Below the pieces are notes generated by a model, which saw only the letters and a program-made list of their open reading frames with translations, made no database searches and was not told where the DNA came from. DNA of 64,000 nucleotides from Paenibacillus sp. PK3_47 (lineage in GTDB: Bacteria; Bacillota; Bacilli; Paenibacillales; Paenibacillaceae). The stretch covers positions 2,232,001 through 2,296,000 of the forward strand of contig NZ_CP026029.1 of the NCBI RefSeq assembly GCF_023520895.1. The letters run 5' to 3'. The position numbers and the translations under genes are program-made. This document shows, piece by piece, positions 16,552 through 24,579 of this stretch (position 1 is the stretch's first letter; the number at the start of each line of letters is the position of its first letter).

Positions 16552-18546
16552 CTATTTCTTTATATACCCTTGTTTACGGGCAATTGCATTCATTGTACGA
16601 ATCTGGGACAGCGCGCCGCGCTGGGATTTGGTCCACTGCGGTGAAAAGAACATAACCAGTCCGGCCGGATCTTCTGCAGAACGGCCTGCCCGGCCCGCCA
16701 TCTGGACGAGAGAAGCCTCATCGAACAAGCTGCTGTCTGCATCCAGAATAAACACATCACTTCGCGGAACGGTGACGCCCCGCTCCAGGATCGTGGTGGT
16801 AATCAGCATAGAAATACTGCGGGCACGAAAAGCCTCCACCTTGCCGGTCCGTGCGGGGTCCTGGGAAGAAGTCCCCTCAATGGCTGCTTCGGGAAAGCTG
16901 CTTCGCAGGAGAGACAGGAGACCCGCTATATGAGCAATACGAGATACAAACAGGAAGATTTGAGCCCCACGGATAAGGGAACGCTGAAGAGCCTGGAGAA
17001 GTGCTCTAGGAAGGCTTCTGCGCTTCAGGCAGGCATTTACCGGTATCATGGTTATATGGCGGGGTACAGGCAAAGGATGGCCATGATAACGCACTGGTAC
17101 TCTGGCATGGGGCAGTCTGCCGCTGCCGGCCTTACGCTGCAGCTCCCGGGGAGGCGTGGCGGACAGATAAATAAAAGATCCGTCCTGTTTGCAGGCATGC
17201 TCTGCAGCAAAAGCAAGCCTGGGATCATTATGGTAGGGAAACGCATCTACCTCGTCCAGTATGACCAGGTCAAAGCTCTGGTAGAACCGCAGCAGCTGAT
17301 GGGTCGTGGCGATGATGAGCCGTCCCCGGGCCCAGCGGTCCGTGCTGCCGCCGTACAGCACGACAGGACTCTCGCCCGGGAACGCCCGGGCCAGCCGGGG
17401 CGCCAGCTCCAGCACGACGTCGCGCCGTGGCGTGGCCACCAGCGCCCGGCCTCCGGCTGCGAGCACTGCCTCCAGGAGCGGGAACGTGATCTCCGTTTTC
17501 CCCGCTCCTGTGACCGCCCAGAGCAGAAACCGCTCTGGGCCTGCCTCTGCGGAGCGCTCACGCCGCTCCGCCAGAAACCCCAGCGCAGCCCCGGCCGCTC
17601 CCGCCTGGGCTGCGCTTAGCCCCCACCGGCGTGCCGCCGCGGTGGGGACCGCTCCGGCCGTGCAGCGCACGGCCGGCAGTGGCGCGCTGCGCAGCAGCAG
17701 CGCGCAGGACCGGCTGCGCCCGAGCGCGAGGCAGGCCTCGCAGTAGGCGCAGCCGGCCAGGCCGCACGCGGCGCAGGCCGTGCGGCCCGTGGGTGCGCTG
17801 CCGCAGCGCAGGCAGCGCGTACTTGCGCGGCGGGCGGCAGCGCCGCGCCAGGGCAGACGCAGCTGCGGCAGGCGGAGCGCCGCAGACCGCCAACCAAGCC
17901 CACCCATCGCCCGCCCGTCTGCACCCCACATCGTCCAACTTCTCCTATTCCCGCCACAGCTCCGCCCCGCCTCCCCGCTAATCCCGGCCTCCAGAATCAG
18001 CCTCCCCTGCAAATGTGCAAGCTGAACAGCCTCTCGCCATTGCCCGGCCAGCCAGGGCAGTCGTTCAGCCACGAGCGCTTCGGCTTCAGGCTGCAGCAGA
18101 GAGCAGCCTTCGAGCTCTGCTGCAATCTGTTCTGTCGCCATTCCCAGAGCGGGTTGATCCACAATAACGCCCTCGTCCCTGCCATATAGGTCATCCCTGC
18201 TACTCATAACAGCAATCTCTCCAAAAGGCCATCCCTTAGGCCGAACTCCTCCAGCCTCTATTTCTTCTTTAATCTCTTCCTTCAGAATATCTGCAGCATA
18301 GCTTCTCCAATTCTCTCCCTCCCACTCTGACATCGCCTTGTGTGATCTGAAGCTGCCGCGCAGCTTCACAGCCCACCCAAGAGGTACAGCAGGCGATAAC
18401 AGCACCAGACGTTCAACAGCTTCCGTATTCCAGCCATCCTCGCTTCCCCCTGCTCCCATCCACCATAAATAATCCACCTGAATATTGAGTGAAATACATA
18501 CTCCCCAGCTCCCGCCGCAATTTACTGCATACACTGCTACCTTCAT
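16552..18546 (-). CDS. comFA: ComFA DNA-uptake helicase
   Basis: ATP-dependent DEAD/DEAH translocase driving DNA uptake during competence. Visible: four-cysteine zinc finger (CLRCGSAPTGRTACAACG, then CAYCEAC), Walker A AVTGAGKTE, motif II DEVDAFPY, motif III YLSATPPREL, and the C-terminal helicase motifs LFVSRIAHIAGLLSLL, TTTILERGVTVPRSDVFILD and QMAGRAGRSAEDP. The N-terminal 200 residues are poorly conserved. AGGAGGGG precedes ATG 18546. The stretch 17300-17950, covering the zinc finger through motif I, is strikingly GC-rich and Ala/Arg-rich compared with the rest of the gene. Confidence 0.95.
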   Translation of the reverse strand: MKVAVYAVNCGGSWGVCISLNIQVDYLWWMGAGGSEDGWNTEAVERLVLLSPAVPLGWAVKLRGSFRSHKAMSEWEGENWRSYAADILKEEIKEEIEAGGVRPKGWPFGEIAVMSSRDDLYGRDEGVIVDQPALGMATEQIAAELEGCSLLQPEAEALVAERLPWLAGQWREAVQLAHLQGRLILEAGISGEAGRSCGGNRRSWTMWGADGRAMGGLGWRSAALRLPQLRLPWRGAAARRASTRCLRCGSAPTGRTACAACGLAGCAYCEACLALGRSRSCALLLRSAPLPAVRCTAGAVPTAAARRWGLSAAQAGAAGAALGFLAERRERSAEAGPERFLLWAVTGAGKTEITFPLLEAVLAAGGRALVATPRRDVVLELAPRLARAFPGESPVVLYGGSTDRWARGRLIIATTHQLLRFYQSFDLVILDEVDAFPYHNDPRLAFAAEHACKQDGSFIYLSATPPRELQRKAGSGRLPHARVPVRYHGHPLPVPRHITMIPVNACLKRRSLPRALLQALQRSLIRGAQIFLFVSRIAHIAGLLSLLRSSFPEAAIEGTSSQDPARTGKVEAFRARSISMLITTTILERGVTVPRSDVFILDADSSLFDEASLVQMAGRAGRSAEDPAGLVMFFSPQWTKSQRGALSQIRTMNAIARKQGYIKK

Positions 18547-18762
18547 AATTCCCCTCCTATATTGGACAAATTGAACATAAGTGCTATCTTCAAATGTGTT
18601 CTCTATGAAAAGCTTTAAAACCTGATAACGCTCCTCCAGGACCCTCCGTCACGTCATTTCTTTACTCATTTTTTAATTCCGGCTTATATAACAGCTGACT
18701 TTAGAGCATCCGCATTCAAGGAAGGATTCCCACTTTTCATCCCTCTCCCAAAAAATCCGCAC

Positions 18763-18799
18763 AAAAAAAACACACTCCCCCATTCATGGAGAGTGTGCT
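18763..18799 (-). terminator. Terminator before comFA
   Basis: Stem AGCACACTCTCC / GGGGGAGTGTGT around an ATGAAT loop, then eight T on the minus strand, ending the transcript of the small glycosyltransferase-like gene. The rest of 18547-18825 shows no gene and no clear ComK box. Confidence 0.8.
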
Positions 18800-18825
18800 T
18801 CACCCGGTTCCTGCATATTTAATTA

Positions 18826-19272
18826 TTAATCGCTGTGTTTCGATCCGTATCCCCCGCTTCCTGGCATCCGCAAAAAGGAGAGCGGAATAAGCTGATCCGG
18901 CAAGCGCAAATCGACTACAACATTGTGCTGTGAACCGCTGTCCGTCCGCACATCATGTCCCTGTATCACCGGGGCAAACTCAATATTTCCACCGCTATTT
19001 AAAGCGAGCCTTGAAGCTACCGCCAGTGTTCCATCCATCGAGCCGTCATCCATTACCGTCACCCGGAATAACTGTCCGGTCAGAAAGGCATGAAGCCCTA
19101 TTCCCCGGATATACCACTCGACAACAGCTTCATGATTACGGGTAATCAGCAAATAATGAATCCGCTTTCCGCTCCAATTCTTATGCCTGGTTCTCTTGCG
19201 GTGCTGCAGGATATGAACAAGGGCTACAGCAGATCCGTAAACAGCCGCAATCCATAATAACTGGGCTACCAT
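18826..19272 (-). CDS. Short glycosyltransferase-2-like membrane-anchored protein
   Basis: An N-terminal hydrophobic segment (VAQLLWIAAVYGSAVALVHIL) followed by a GT-A-like half-domain: IHYLLITRNHEAVVEWYIRGI resembles the first strand and helix of family 2 glycosyltransferases, and VTVMDDGSMDGTLAVASRLA contains the DDGS-x-DGT nucleotide-binding motif. It then ends without a recognisable second catalytic motif, so at 148 residues it is about half a normal domain. AGAGGAGGTG 7 nt before ATG 19272 fixes the start; the open frame extends further upstream. It occupies the place of yviA between degU and comFA. Activity is doubtful; a regulatory or degenerate protein is possible. Confidence 0.6.
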   Translation of the reverse strand: MVAQLLWIAAVYGSAVALVHILQHRKRTRHKNWSGKRIHYLLITRNHEAVVEWYIRGIGLHAFLTGQLFRVTVMDDGSMDGTLAVASRLALNSGGNIEFAPVIQGHDVRTDSGSQHNVVVDLRLPDQLIPLSFLRMPGSGGYGSKHSD

Positions 19273-19461
19273 GGAGATGCACCTCCTCTGTATACCGACA
19301 CTATATGCCGGTGAGAAAAGGTCGGTGACTGCCCACATCCCCATGAAGCGTGCCCGCTGCTTTATCAGCATCTAAATTCATTATACGCTATTTACAAGCC
19401 ATACTTTTGACTGCAGCCGCCGGCTGCAATCGACATATGTAATCTTCCTTAAACGAGCTGC

Positions 19462-20181
19462 TTATAGAGTTACCCATCCGTATTTGATCGAATTGATTAC
19501 AGCCTGGGTGCGGTCGTCGACTTCCATCTTTTGCAGAATGCTGCTCACATGGTTTTTGACGGTTTTCTCGCTGATAAAAAGATATTCGCCGATCATCTTG
19601 TTGCTCTTGCCTTCGGCCATCAGCCGCAGCACCTCTGCCTCGCGTCGGGTCAGCGGATTGTTGTCGCCAGCGACAAATTTGACTCCAGCCTCCTTAGCCG
19701 GTGTTTCGGCCATAGCTCCCGTCTCATTAAGATAAGTCATACGGCGCAGCTGGTTAATCAGTTTGCCTGTTACCTTAGGATGAATAAAAGCATGTCCTTC
19801 ACATACGGAACGGATAGCATTGATCAGTGACTCAGCCTCCATGTCCTTAAGCAGATAACCGTTGGCTCCCTTGCGCAACGTCTCAAAGACATAGCTCTCA
19901 TCATCATGAATCGATAAAATAATCACCTTAACATCAGGGAACATCTCGCGTACCTTCTGGGTAGCTTCTACACCATTTTCGATAGGCATGTTGATATCCA
20001 TGAGCACGATGTCCGGCTTATTAATGTTGCAGAATTCCAGCACCTGAATGCCGTCACCGCACTCGCCGATGACCTCAATGTCATCCTCCATATTTAAAAT
20101 GCGTTTTAGTCCTTCACGAAACAGCTGATGATCATCCGCTAAAAGAACCTTAATGGGTGATTTGCCTGCGTTCTGGTTCTC
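19462..20181 (-). CDS. degU: Response regulator DegU
   Basis: NarL/FixJ-type two-component regulator controlling motility, competence, exoenzymes and biofilm in Bacillales. Receiver domain: acidic pair in VLLADDHQ, phosphoacceptor Asp at about 63 in IVLMDINMP, and [12 protein letters not shown]. The LuxR-type HTH is at about 175-235 ([42 protein letters not shown]). AAGGAG before ATG 20181 gives 239 residues; the open frame begins earlier but lacks a ribosome site. It follows degS by 7 bp. Confidence 0.96.
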   Translation of the reverse strand, partial: ENQNAGKSPIKVLLADDHQLFREGLKRILNMEDDIEVIGECGDGIQVLEFCNINKPDIVLMDINMPIENGVEATQKVREMFPDVKVIILSIHDDESYVFETLRKGANGYLLKDMEAESLINAIRSVCEGHAFIHPKVTGKLINQLRRMTYLNETGAMAETPAKEAGVKFVAGDNNPLTRREAEVLRLMAEGKSNKMIGEYLFISEKTVKNHVSSILQKMEVDDRTQAVINSIKYGWVTL

Positions 20182-20188
20182 CATCACA

Positions 20189-21361
20189 TTACTCCTTCCC
20201 CTTCTCCACATTCGTCGGAATGTGAATTACGATTGTTGTGCCCTGATTCTCTGCGGACTCTATTTCCATTCTTCCTTCGAGCAGCTCCACGCGTTCCCGC
20301 ATGCCTACAAGCCCGAAGCTTTCACGGTTGCCCTGCTCGCTTACCTTCTTGACATTAAAGCCCAAGCCATTATCCTTAACGACGATCTTGATCAGCTGTG
20401 CCTGATAGGTGATTTCCACCAGCACATAACTCGGAAAAGCATGCTTGGCCGCATTGGACAGACCTTCCTGTACCAGACGGTACACTGCCGCCTCCATGGC
20501 TGAGGTTAACCTGTGCTCCTTGCCTCTTGTTTCAAAGACGGTCCGGATCTTGGTCTTTTCCTCAAAGTCATGCACATATTTCCGGAGTGTCGGAATGAGC
20601 CCCAAATCGTCGAGCGCCATCGGACGCAGATTAAAAATAACCTTACGCATCTCTTCCAGGCTGTACCGCACTTGCCCTTTTAAGTCTATTACTTCGTCCT
20701 GCACCAGTCCATATTCCTGCTTCACCAGCATTCTTTCTACAATTTCCGTCCTAAGGACTAAATTAGCCAGCATTTGGGCAGGACCATCATGAATTTCCCG
20801 GGCAATTCTTTTGCGTTCTTCTTCCTGGGCCAGGATTATTTTCAGGCCGATCATCTGTCTGTTTTTCGCATTTTCGACAATTCTCGTCACTTGTCCCAGT
20901 TCTCCGGACAGATATTCCAGGACCACGCTCATTTGCGAACCGATGGATTCAGCGCGTTCCACTGAATTCTCCACACTGCGTACACGCAGCTGCAGCTCAT
21001 CCCGTCTGCTCCGCAGATAGATCTCGCGTTCTCTGGTCATCATCAGCTCCAGTTGAAGCTCCGTTGCCTTTTCATAAGCAATCCGGATGTCTTTTTCGGT
21101 ATAGCGGACAAAATCCCGGCTGACCTCAGTCAGCCGGATCCGGGAGCGGTGGTACTGCATCTCCAGTTTGTCGACCTTTTGCAGTGTTTCATCCGTTTCT
21201 TCCATAACCTTCTGCAGTTCTTTGGTGAGTGCAACAAGCTCATCCCGTGCAACCTGCAATATTTCAAAAATCTGATACTTGCTGCTCTCCATCACGTCGA
21301 TGGTATTCTTGATGACGCGATCTATCGCATCGGCCTGAAATTCCACGGATGCTTGCCCCAT
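20189..21361 (-). CDS. degS: Sensor histidine kinase DegS
   Basis: Soluble kinase partner of DegU. Residues 1-175 form the coiled-coil DegS sensor domain without transmembrane segments. The HisKA_3 box RKRIAREIHDGPAQMLANLVLR has the phosphorylated His at about 191. The ATPase domain has RLVQEGLSNAAKHAFP (N box), VVKDNGLGFN (G1) and SFGLVGMRERVELLEG. Length 390 is typical. No strong Shine-Dalgarno precedes ATG 21361, so translation may be weak or the start uncertain. Confidence 0.95.
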   Translation of the reverse strand: MGQASVEFQADAIDRVIKNTIDVMESSKYQIFEILQVARDELVALTKELQKVMEETDETLQKVDKLEMQYHRSRIRLTEVSRDFVRYTEKDIRIAYEKATELQLELMMTREREIYLRSRRDELQLRVRSVENSVERAESIGSQMSVVLEYLSGELGQVTRIVENAKNRQMIGLKIILAQEEERKRIAREIHDGPAQMLANLVLRTEIVERMLVKQEYGLVQDEVIDLKGQVRYSLEEMRKVIFNLRPMALDDLGLIPTLRKYVHDFEEKTKIRTVFETRGKEHRLTSAMEAAVYRLVQEGLSNAAKHAFPSYVLVEITYQAQLIKIVVKDNGLGFNVKKVSEQGNRESFGLVGMRERVELLEGRMEIESAENQGTTIVIHIPTNVEKGKE

Positions 21362-21403
21362 TTCTATCGAATCGTATTAAAGGCTTTCCTTTATATTAAC
21401 ATA

Positions 21404-24118
21404 TCACGATTCAATAGTTACGGTCTTCGTGTTCTGTTCCCATTTTACATTGAGCCCAAGCTGCTCCGAGACTAGTCTTAGCGGTACTAAAGTCCTGCCT
21501 TGCAGGATCATAGGAGCTACTTCAGCGCTATACAGCTTCCCGTTCAGCACAAATTCCTTCTTGGCAACGGTCAGATCCAGCGCTTTGGCTCCACGTAACA
21601 CCATAATCTGCTTGGTCGTCTGATTCCAGGCCGCGCTTCCGCCAAATGCATCCAGTACATATTTAATCGGCACATAGGTAGTACCGTCCTTATTGATTGG
21701 TGCTGCATCGATCGCTTTTTTCGTGCCATTAACCGTCATGGATTTTGAGCCGATTACCATGGAGGCTGTTCCTTTTGGAAGTCCGGCTTCACTGGAGAGT
21801 GAGGGCATTACAAAAGAGATATTGTCAAAAGCAACCGTACCGGTCTTGGCCCGTTCATCCTGGCCTTCCTCTACATTGACCACATACATTCTTTTCAAGG
21901 ATGCCGGGAATTTGATTCCTGAGCCCGACAAGTCAATGTTGATGCTCTTCCAGCCATTCCAGTCGATAACCTTGGCCAGATCTATATACTTTGTAGCTCC
22001 GCTGCTGTCAACCACTTCAGCCCGCAGCCAGTTCAGGCTCATATCACCCATAACATCAACGGACATGGAGGTCGCCGCTGCCGGAATGCTCTTGCCGGTT
22101 GTTCCGTTGAACTGGGCATAGGCATACATTTTACCGGTACCTGCTGTCATATCGTAGCTGAGGGACAATACCTGGGAGCCTGCCCGTTCAGCACTTCCGG
22201 CAGCAACAGCAGCAGTTCCTTTAACCGTGTTCACATTGGAAGTGAATGCGATCGGATACGATACTTTTTCGAAATCCTCCCATGCCGTAGCGGCTGCAGT
22301 CGATAAAACCACTGCCGTACTGTATCCGTCATACCGGGCAATGGCATATCCGGTCGTTACACCGGGATCTACAGAGGACACCGTAAGCTTGCCGTCCTGT
22401 ACGCTGCCCTTGAAGCCAACAAATTCCCACTTCAGCGCCGAATTGGGTACCGTGATGCTTGCCCCGCTCTTAGCTACGGCTGTTACAGGCACAGATACAC
22501 TGCTTCCTGCTGTGAGCGGCGCTGTAGCCGTTCCTACAGACAAGCTGGTAAGATCATCGCCGCCGAGGACCGTAACTTCAGTAGAAGCTTTGGCGGTACC
22601 GCTGGCAGCTGTAAGCGTTGCTTTACCCGGCTTAACAGCTGTCACCACACCTGCACTTACCGTAGCGCTGCCTCCGCTCGAAGTCCAGGCCGGGTTTGCT
22701 GCTGCCACATCTATCGGATTATAGTACGTATCATAGCCTTTTAACGTATAGGTAGCCTGCTGCCCGATCAGCAGTACAGAGCTGCCGCTGATCTTGATTC
22801 CCTTTACCTGGCCCTGCGGAGCCGAAGTGTATACTCCAAGTGCGTTGACAATGCTGCGCTGCTCTTTGCCATACTCGGTGTTAAAGGTGAGCGTGGAAGC
22901 CGTTTCGGCAAGCGGCCGGTCTACCATCGTTGTAGAGCCGCCACCGTCCAGATTTATTCCTTTCCAGACCCCGATCTGGGTCATAAAAGACTGCAGCTCG
23001 GTCAGCGACATCCCCGTACTGTTGTCATTCTTCTCCACTGCAATCAAATATACATATTGTCCATTCTGCGAATATCCCAGTGCCGTACGCGCACGGTAGC
23101 CGCCGATGCTTGACGTCGAACGGGAAAACGAAGCCGCTTTGCCGCCGTTCACAAGGATGGTATGTCCGCCGATCATCATCTGCAGGCTTGCCGGATCCAG
23201 CTCCTGCTGAGTGGTTTTGGAGCGCAGGGAGTAGTCCGTAGCCAGCTTCTGTCCGACGGTCAGGTGAGATTTAACGAACTGCGCAGCAAGGCCATGGGTC
23301 CGTAAAATATATGCCCCTTCCGGAACAGACATGGCGAGCGCTGCATCAGGTGAGATTTGTGTAATGACTCCGTTCTCTACCAGCACCTCCGTAGGTGTTG
23401 TAGAGCTGTTCTTCGGCCGTTCCTTTGCAGTCCAGGCATCGGTGTATATATAGGCGGCATTGGCATGGCTGTATGTGGAGCTGCCGCCTTCCGGGCTGTA
23501 AGCGCCTTTGTTTACTCCGGATAAAGGAAACTGTGCGCCGTCTTCAGCGGTTACCATGCCCTCAAAAGTATATTCGTCAATGACAGGCTTGCGGTCCTTA
23601 GTGACAGCAAAAGCGTACATTCCGTCAAGCTGGGAAGGAGTGGAGACAAGCACGCCTCCAGATACCTGCCCGCCGATCGGCGCGCCTTCTCCGCCTGTGT
23701 TGAAATAGTCGCCGTTAATCGCAGCTACTGCCCCTGTTTCCACAGCCATTCCGCCAGTGCTCTGCCGTGTGGTCAGATTCCCGCCCTTACCTGTCATCAC
23801 ATCCAGTGATACGTATGGATTGTTCAGGTCCACACGGACGACATCGGCAAGTCCGCTCACCGTTTTGCCGGAACGGACCGTATTATATTTATATTTCATC
23901 ATAATCGCACCGGATGTAATCACTTCTTCACCCAGCTTGGTTACGTTTACGGATGCTGCTGCAGCCTCAGCCCTGAACGAAGTACCTGTGCCTAATCCGG
24001 AAAATTCCCCGTTTCCAACGACCGGCATAATCCACAGCACCCCTGCAAGGGATGCGGCAATCCACTTTTTGGCTGGCGACATTCTCATTCCACGTACTGC
24101 CTCTTTCTTCTTCCCCAT
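21404..24118 (-). CDS. Secreted phosphodiester glycosidase (NAGPA/DUF2233) with copper-amine-oxidase-like domain
   Basis: Signal peptide: KKWIAASLAGVLWIMPVVGN. The NAGPA-type domain (about 110-440) shows TRQSTGGMAVETGAVAAINGDYFNTGGEG, HGLAAQFV, YRARTALGYSQNGQYVYLIAVE, and GVWKGINLDGGGSTTMVDRP, the family hallmark. A Big_2-like Ig domain (about 450-530), a beta-rich region and a C-terminal copper amine oxidase N-domain-like stalk (GTTYVPIKYVLDAFGGSAAWNQ, RTLVPLRLVSEQLGLNVKWEQ) follow. The family cleaves GlcNAc-phosphodiesters, so wall polymer or exopolysaccharide is the likely substrate. ATG 24118 has GAGG 5 nt before it, giving 904 residues. No SLH motif is present. Confidence 0.87.
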   Translation of the reverse strand: MGKKKEAVRGMRMSPAKKWIAASLAGVLWIMPVVGNGEFSGLGTGTSFRAEAAAASVNVTKLGEEVITSGAIMMKYKYNTVRSGKTVSGLADVVRVDLNNPYVSLDVMTGKGGNLTTRQSTGGMAVETGAVAAINGDYFNTGGEGAPIGGQVSGGVLVSTPSQLDGMYAFAVTKDRKPVIDEYTFEGMVTAEDGAQFPLSGVNKGAYSPEGGSSTYSHANAAYIYTDAWTAKERPKNSSTTPTEVLVENGVITQISPDAALAMSVPEGAYILRTHGLAAQFVKSHLTVGQKLATDYSLRSKTTQQELDPASLQMMIGGHTILVNGGKAASFSRSTSSIGGYRARTALGYSQNGQYVYLIAVEKNDNSTGMSLTELQSFMTQIGVWKGINLDGGGSTTMVDRPLAETASTLTFNTEYGKEQRSIVNALGVYTSAPQGQVKGIKISGSSVLLIGQQATYTLKGYDTYYNPIDVAAANPAWTSSGGSATVSAGVVTAVKPGKATLTAASGTAKASTEVTVLGGDDLTSLSVGTATAPLTAGSSVSVPVTAVAKSGASITVPNSALKWEFVGFKGSVQDGKLTVSSVDPGVTTGYAIARYDGYSTAVVLSTAAATAWEDFEKVSYPIAFTSNVNTVKGTAAVAAGSAERAGSQVLSLSYDMTAGTGKMYAYAQFNGTTGKSIPAAATSMSVDVMGDMSLNWLRAEVVDSSGATKYIDLAKVIDWNGWKSINIDLSGSGIKFPASLKRMYVVNVEEGQDERAKTGTVAFDNISFVMPSLSSEAGLPKGTASMVIGSKSMTVNGTKKAIDAAPINKDGTTYVPIKYVLDAFGGSAAWNQTTKQIMVLRGAKALDLTVAKKEFVLNGKLYSAEVAPMILQGRTLVPLRLVSEQLGLNVKWEQNTKTVTIES

Positions 24119-24315
24119 GAAAACCTCATTCATTTCAGTGTAACTCTCCCATCTATTTATACTCTTCATTCTCGCGATCACCATCTGGATATCAGTTCCT
24201 ACGATTAGACTACTTCTTTAATAGACTGATTTTTAGCCAAAAAGTTGCGATTTTAAGAGATTACTAGAAGGTTTTGTCAACATCGGGACTCCTGCCGGAA
24301 ACGCAATTGAACGCC

Positions 24316-24344
24316 AAAAAGCACCCGGCCATTAAGCCGGATGC
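24316..24344 (-). terminator. Terminator after SLH/Big_5 protein gene
   Basis: Stem GCATCCGGC / GCCGGGTGC with a short loop, then five T on the minus strand. It lies about 235 bp after the stop codon; the nested palindrome at 24414-24531 falls between and would be transcribed as 3' UTR. Confidence 0.8.
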
Positions 24345-24413
24345 TCTGCTGTTAAATACAATCTATATAGATTAAAACTAGTGATTTTTCTATTAACGAT
24401 TGGGGTGACTCCA

Positions 24414-24531
24414 GAGAATGTTTGGACTTCCTGCCGCTGTTGTCCCCAGATTTCTTGATTTGTACCGCTTATCGCGGTTGAAATCCGGTGACAAAGGCGG
24501 ACGCTAACGCTCCTCCAGTTCCAAACTTCTC
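24414..24531. repeat. 118-bp nested palindromic intergenic element
   Basis: Four nested pairings in one segment: outer arms GAGAATGTTTGGA / TCCAAACTTCTC (one-base bulge), CCGC / GCGG, TGTCCCCAGATTTC / GAAATCCGGTGACA (12 of 14 paired) and ACCGC / GCGGT with a 5-nt loop. No coding frame fits. The design resembles a MITE or other small dispersed repeat; no second copy is in this window. Confidence 0.6.
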
Positions 24532-24579
24532 CTCCGCCACTTTCTCCTAATATCCAATTTATAAGTTCAATCTATATAG

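Noticed and set aside
17247..18025. Several overlapping Arg/Ala/Pro-rich open frames on both strands in comFA
   Set aside because: GC-rich DNA lacks stop codons in most frames; only the comFA frame carries helicase motifs.
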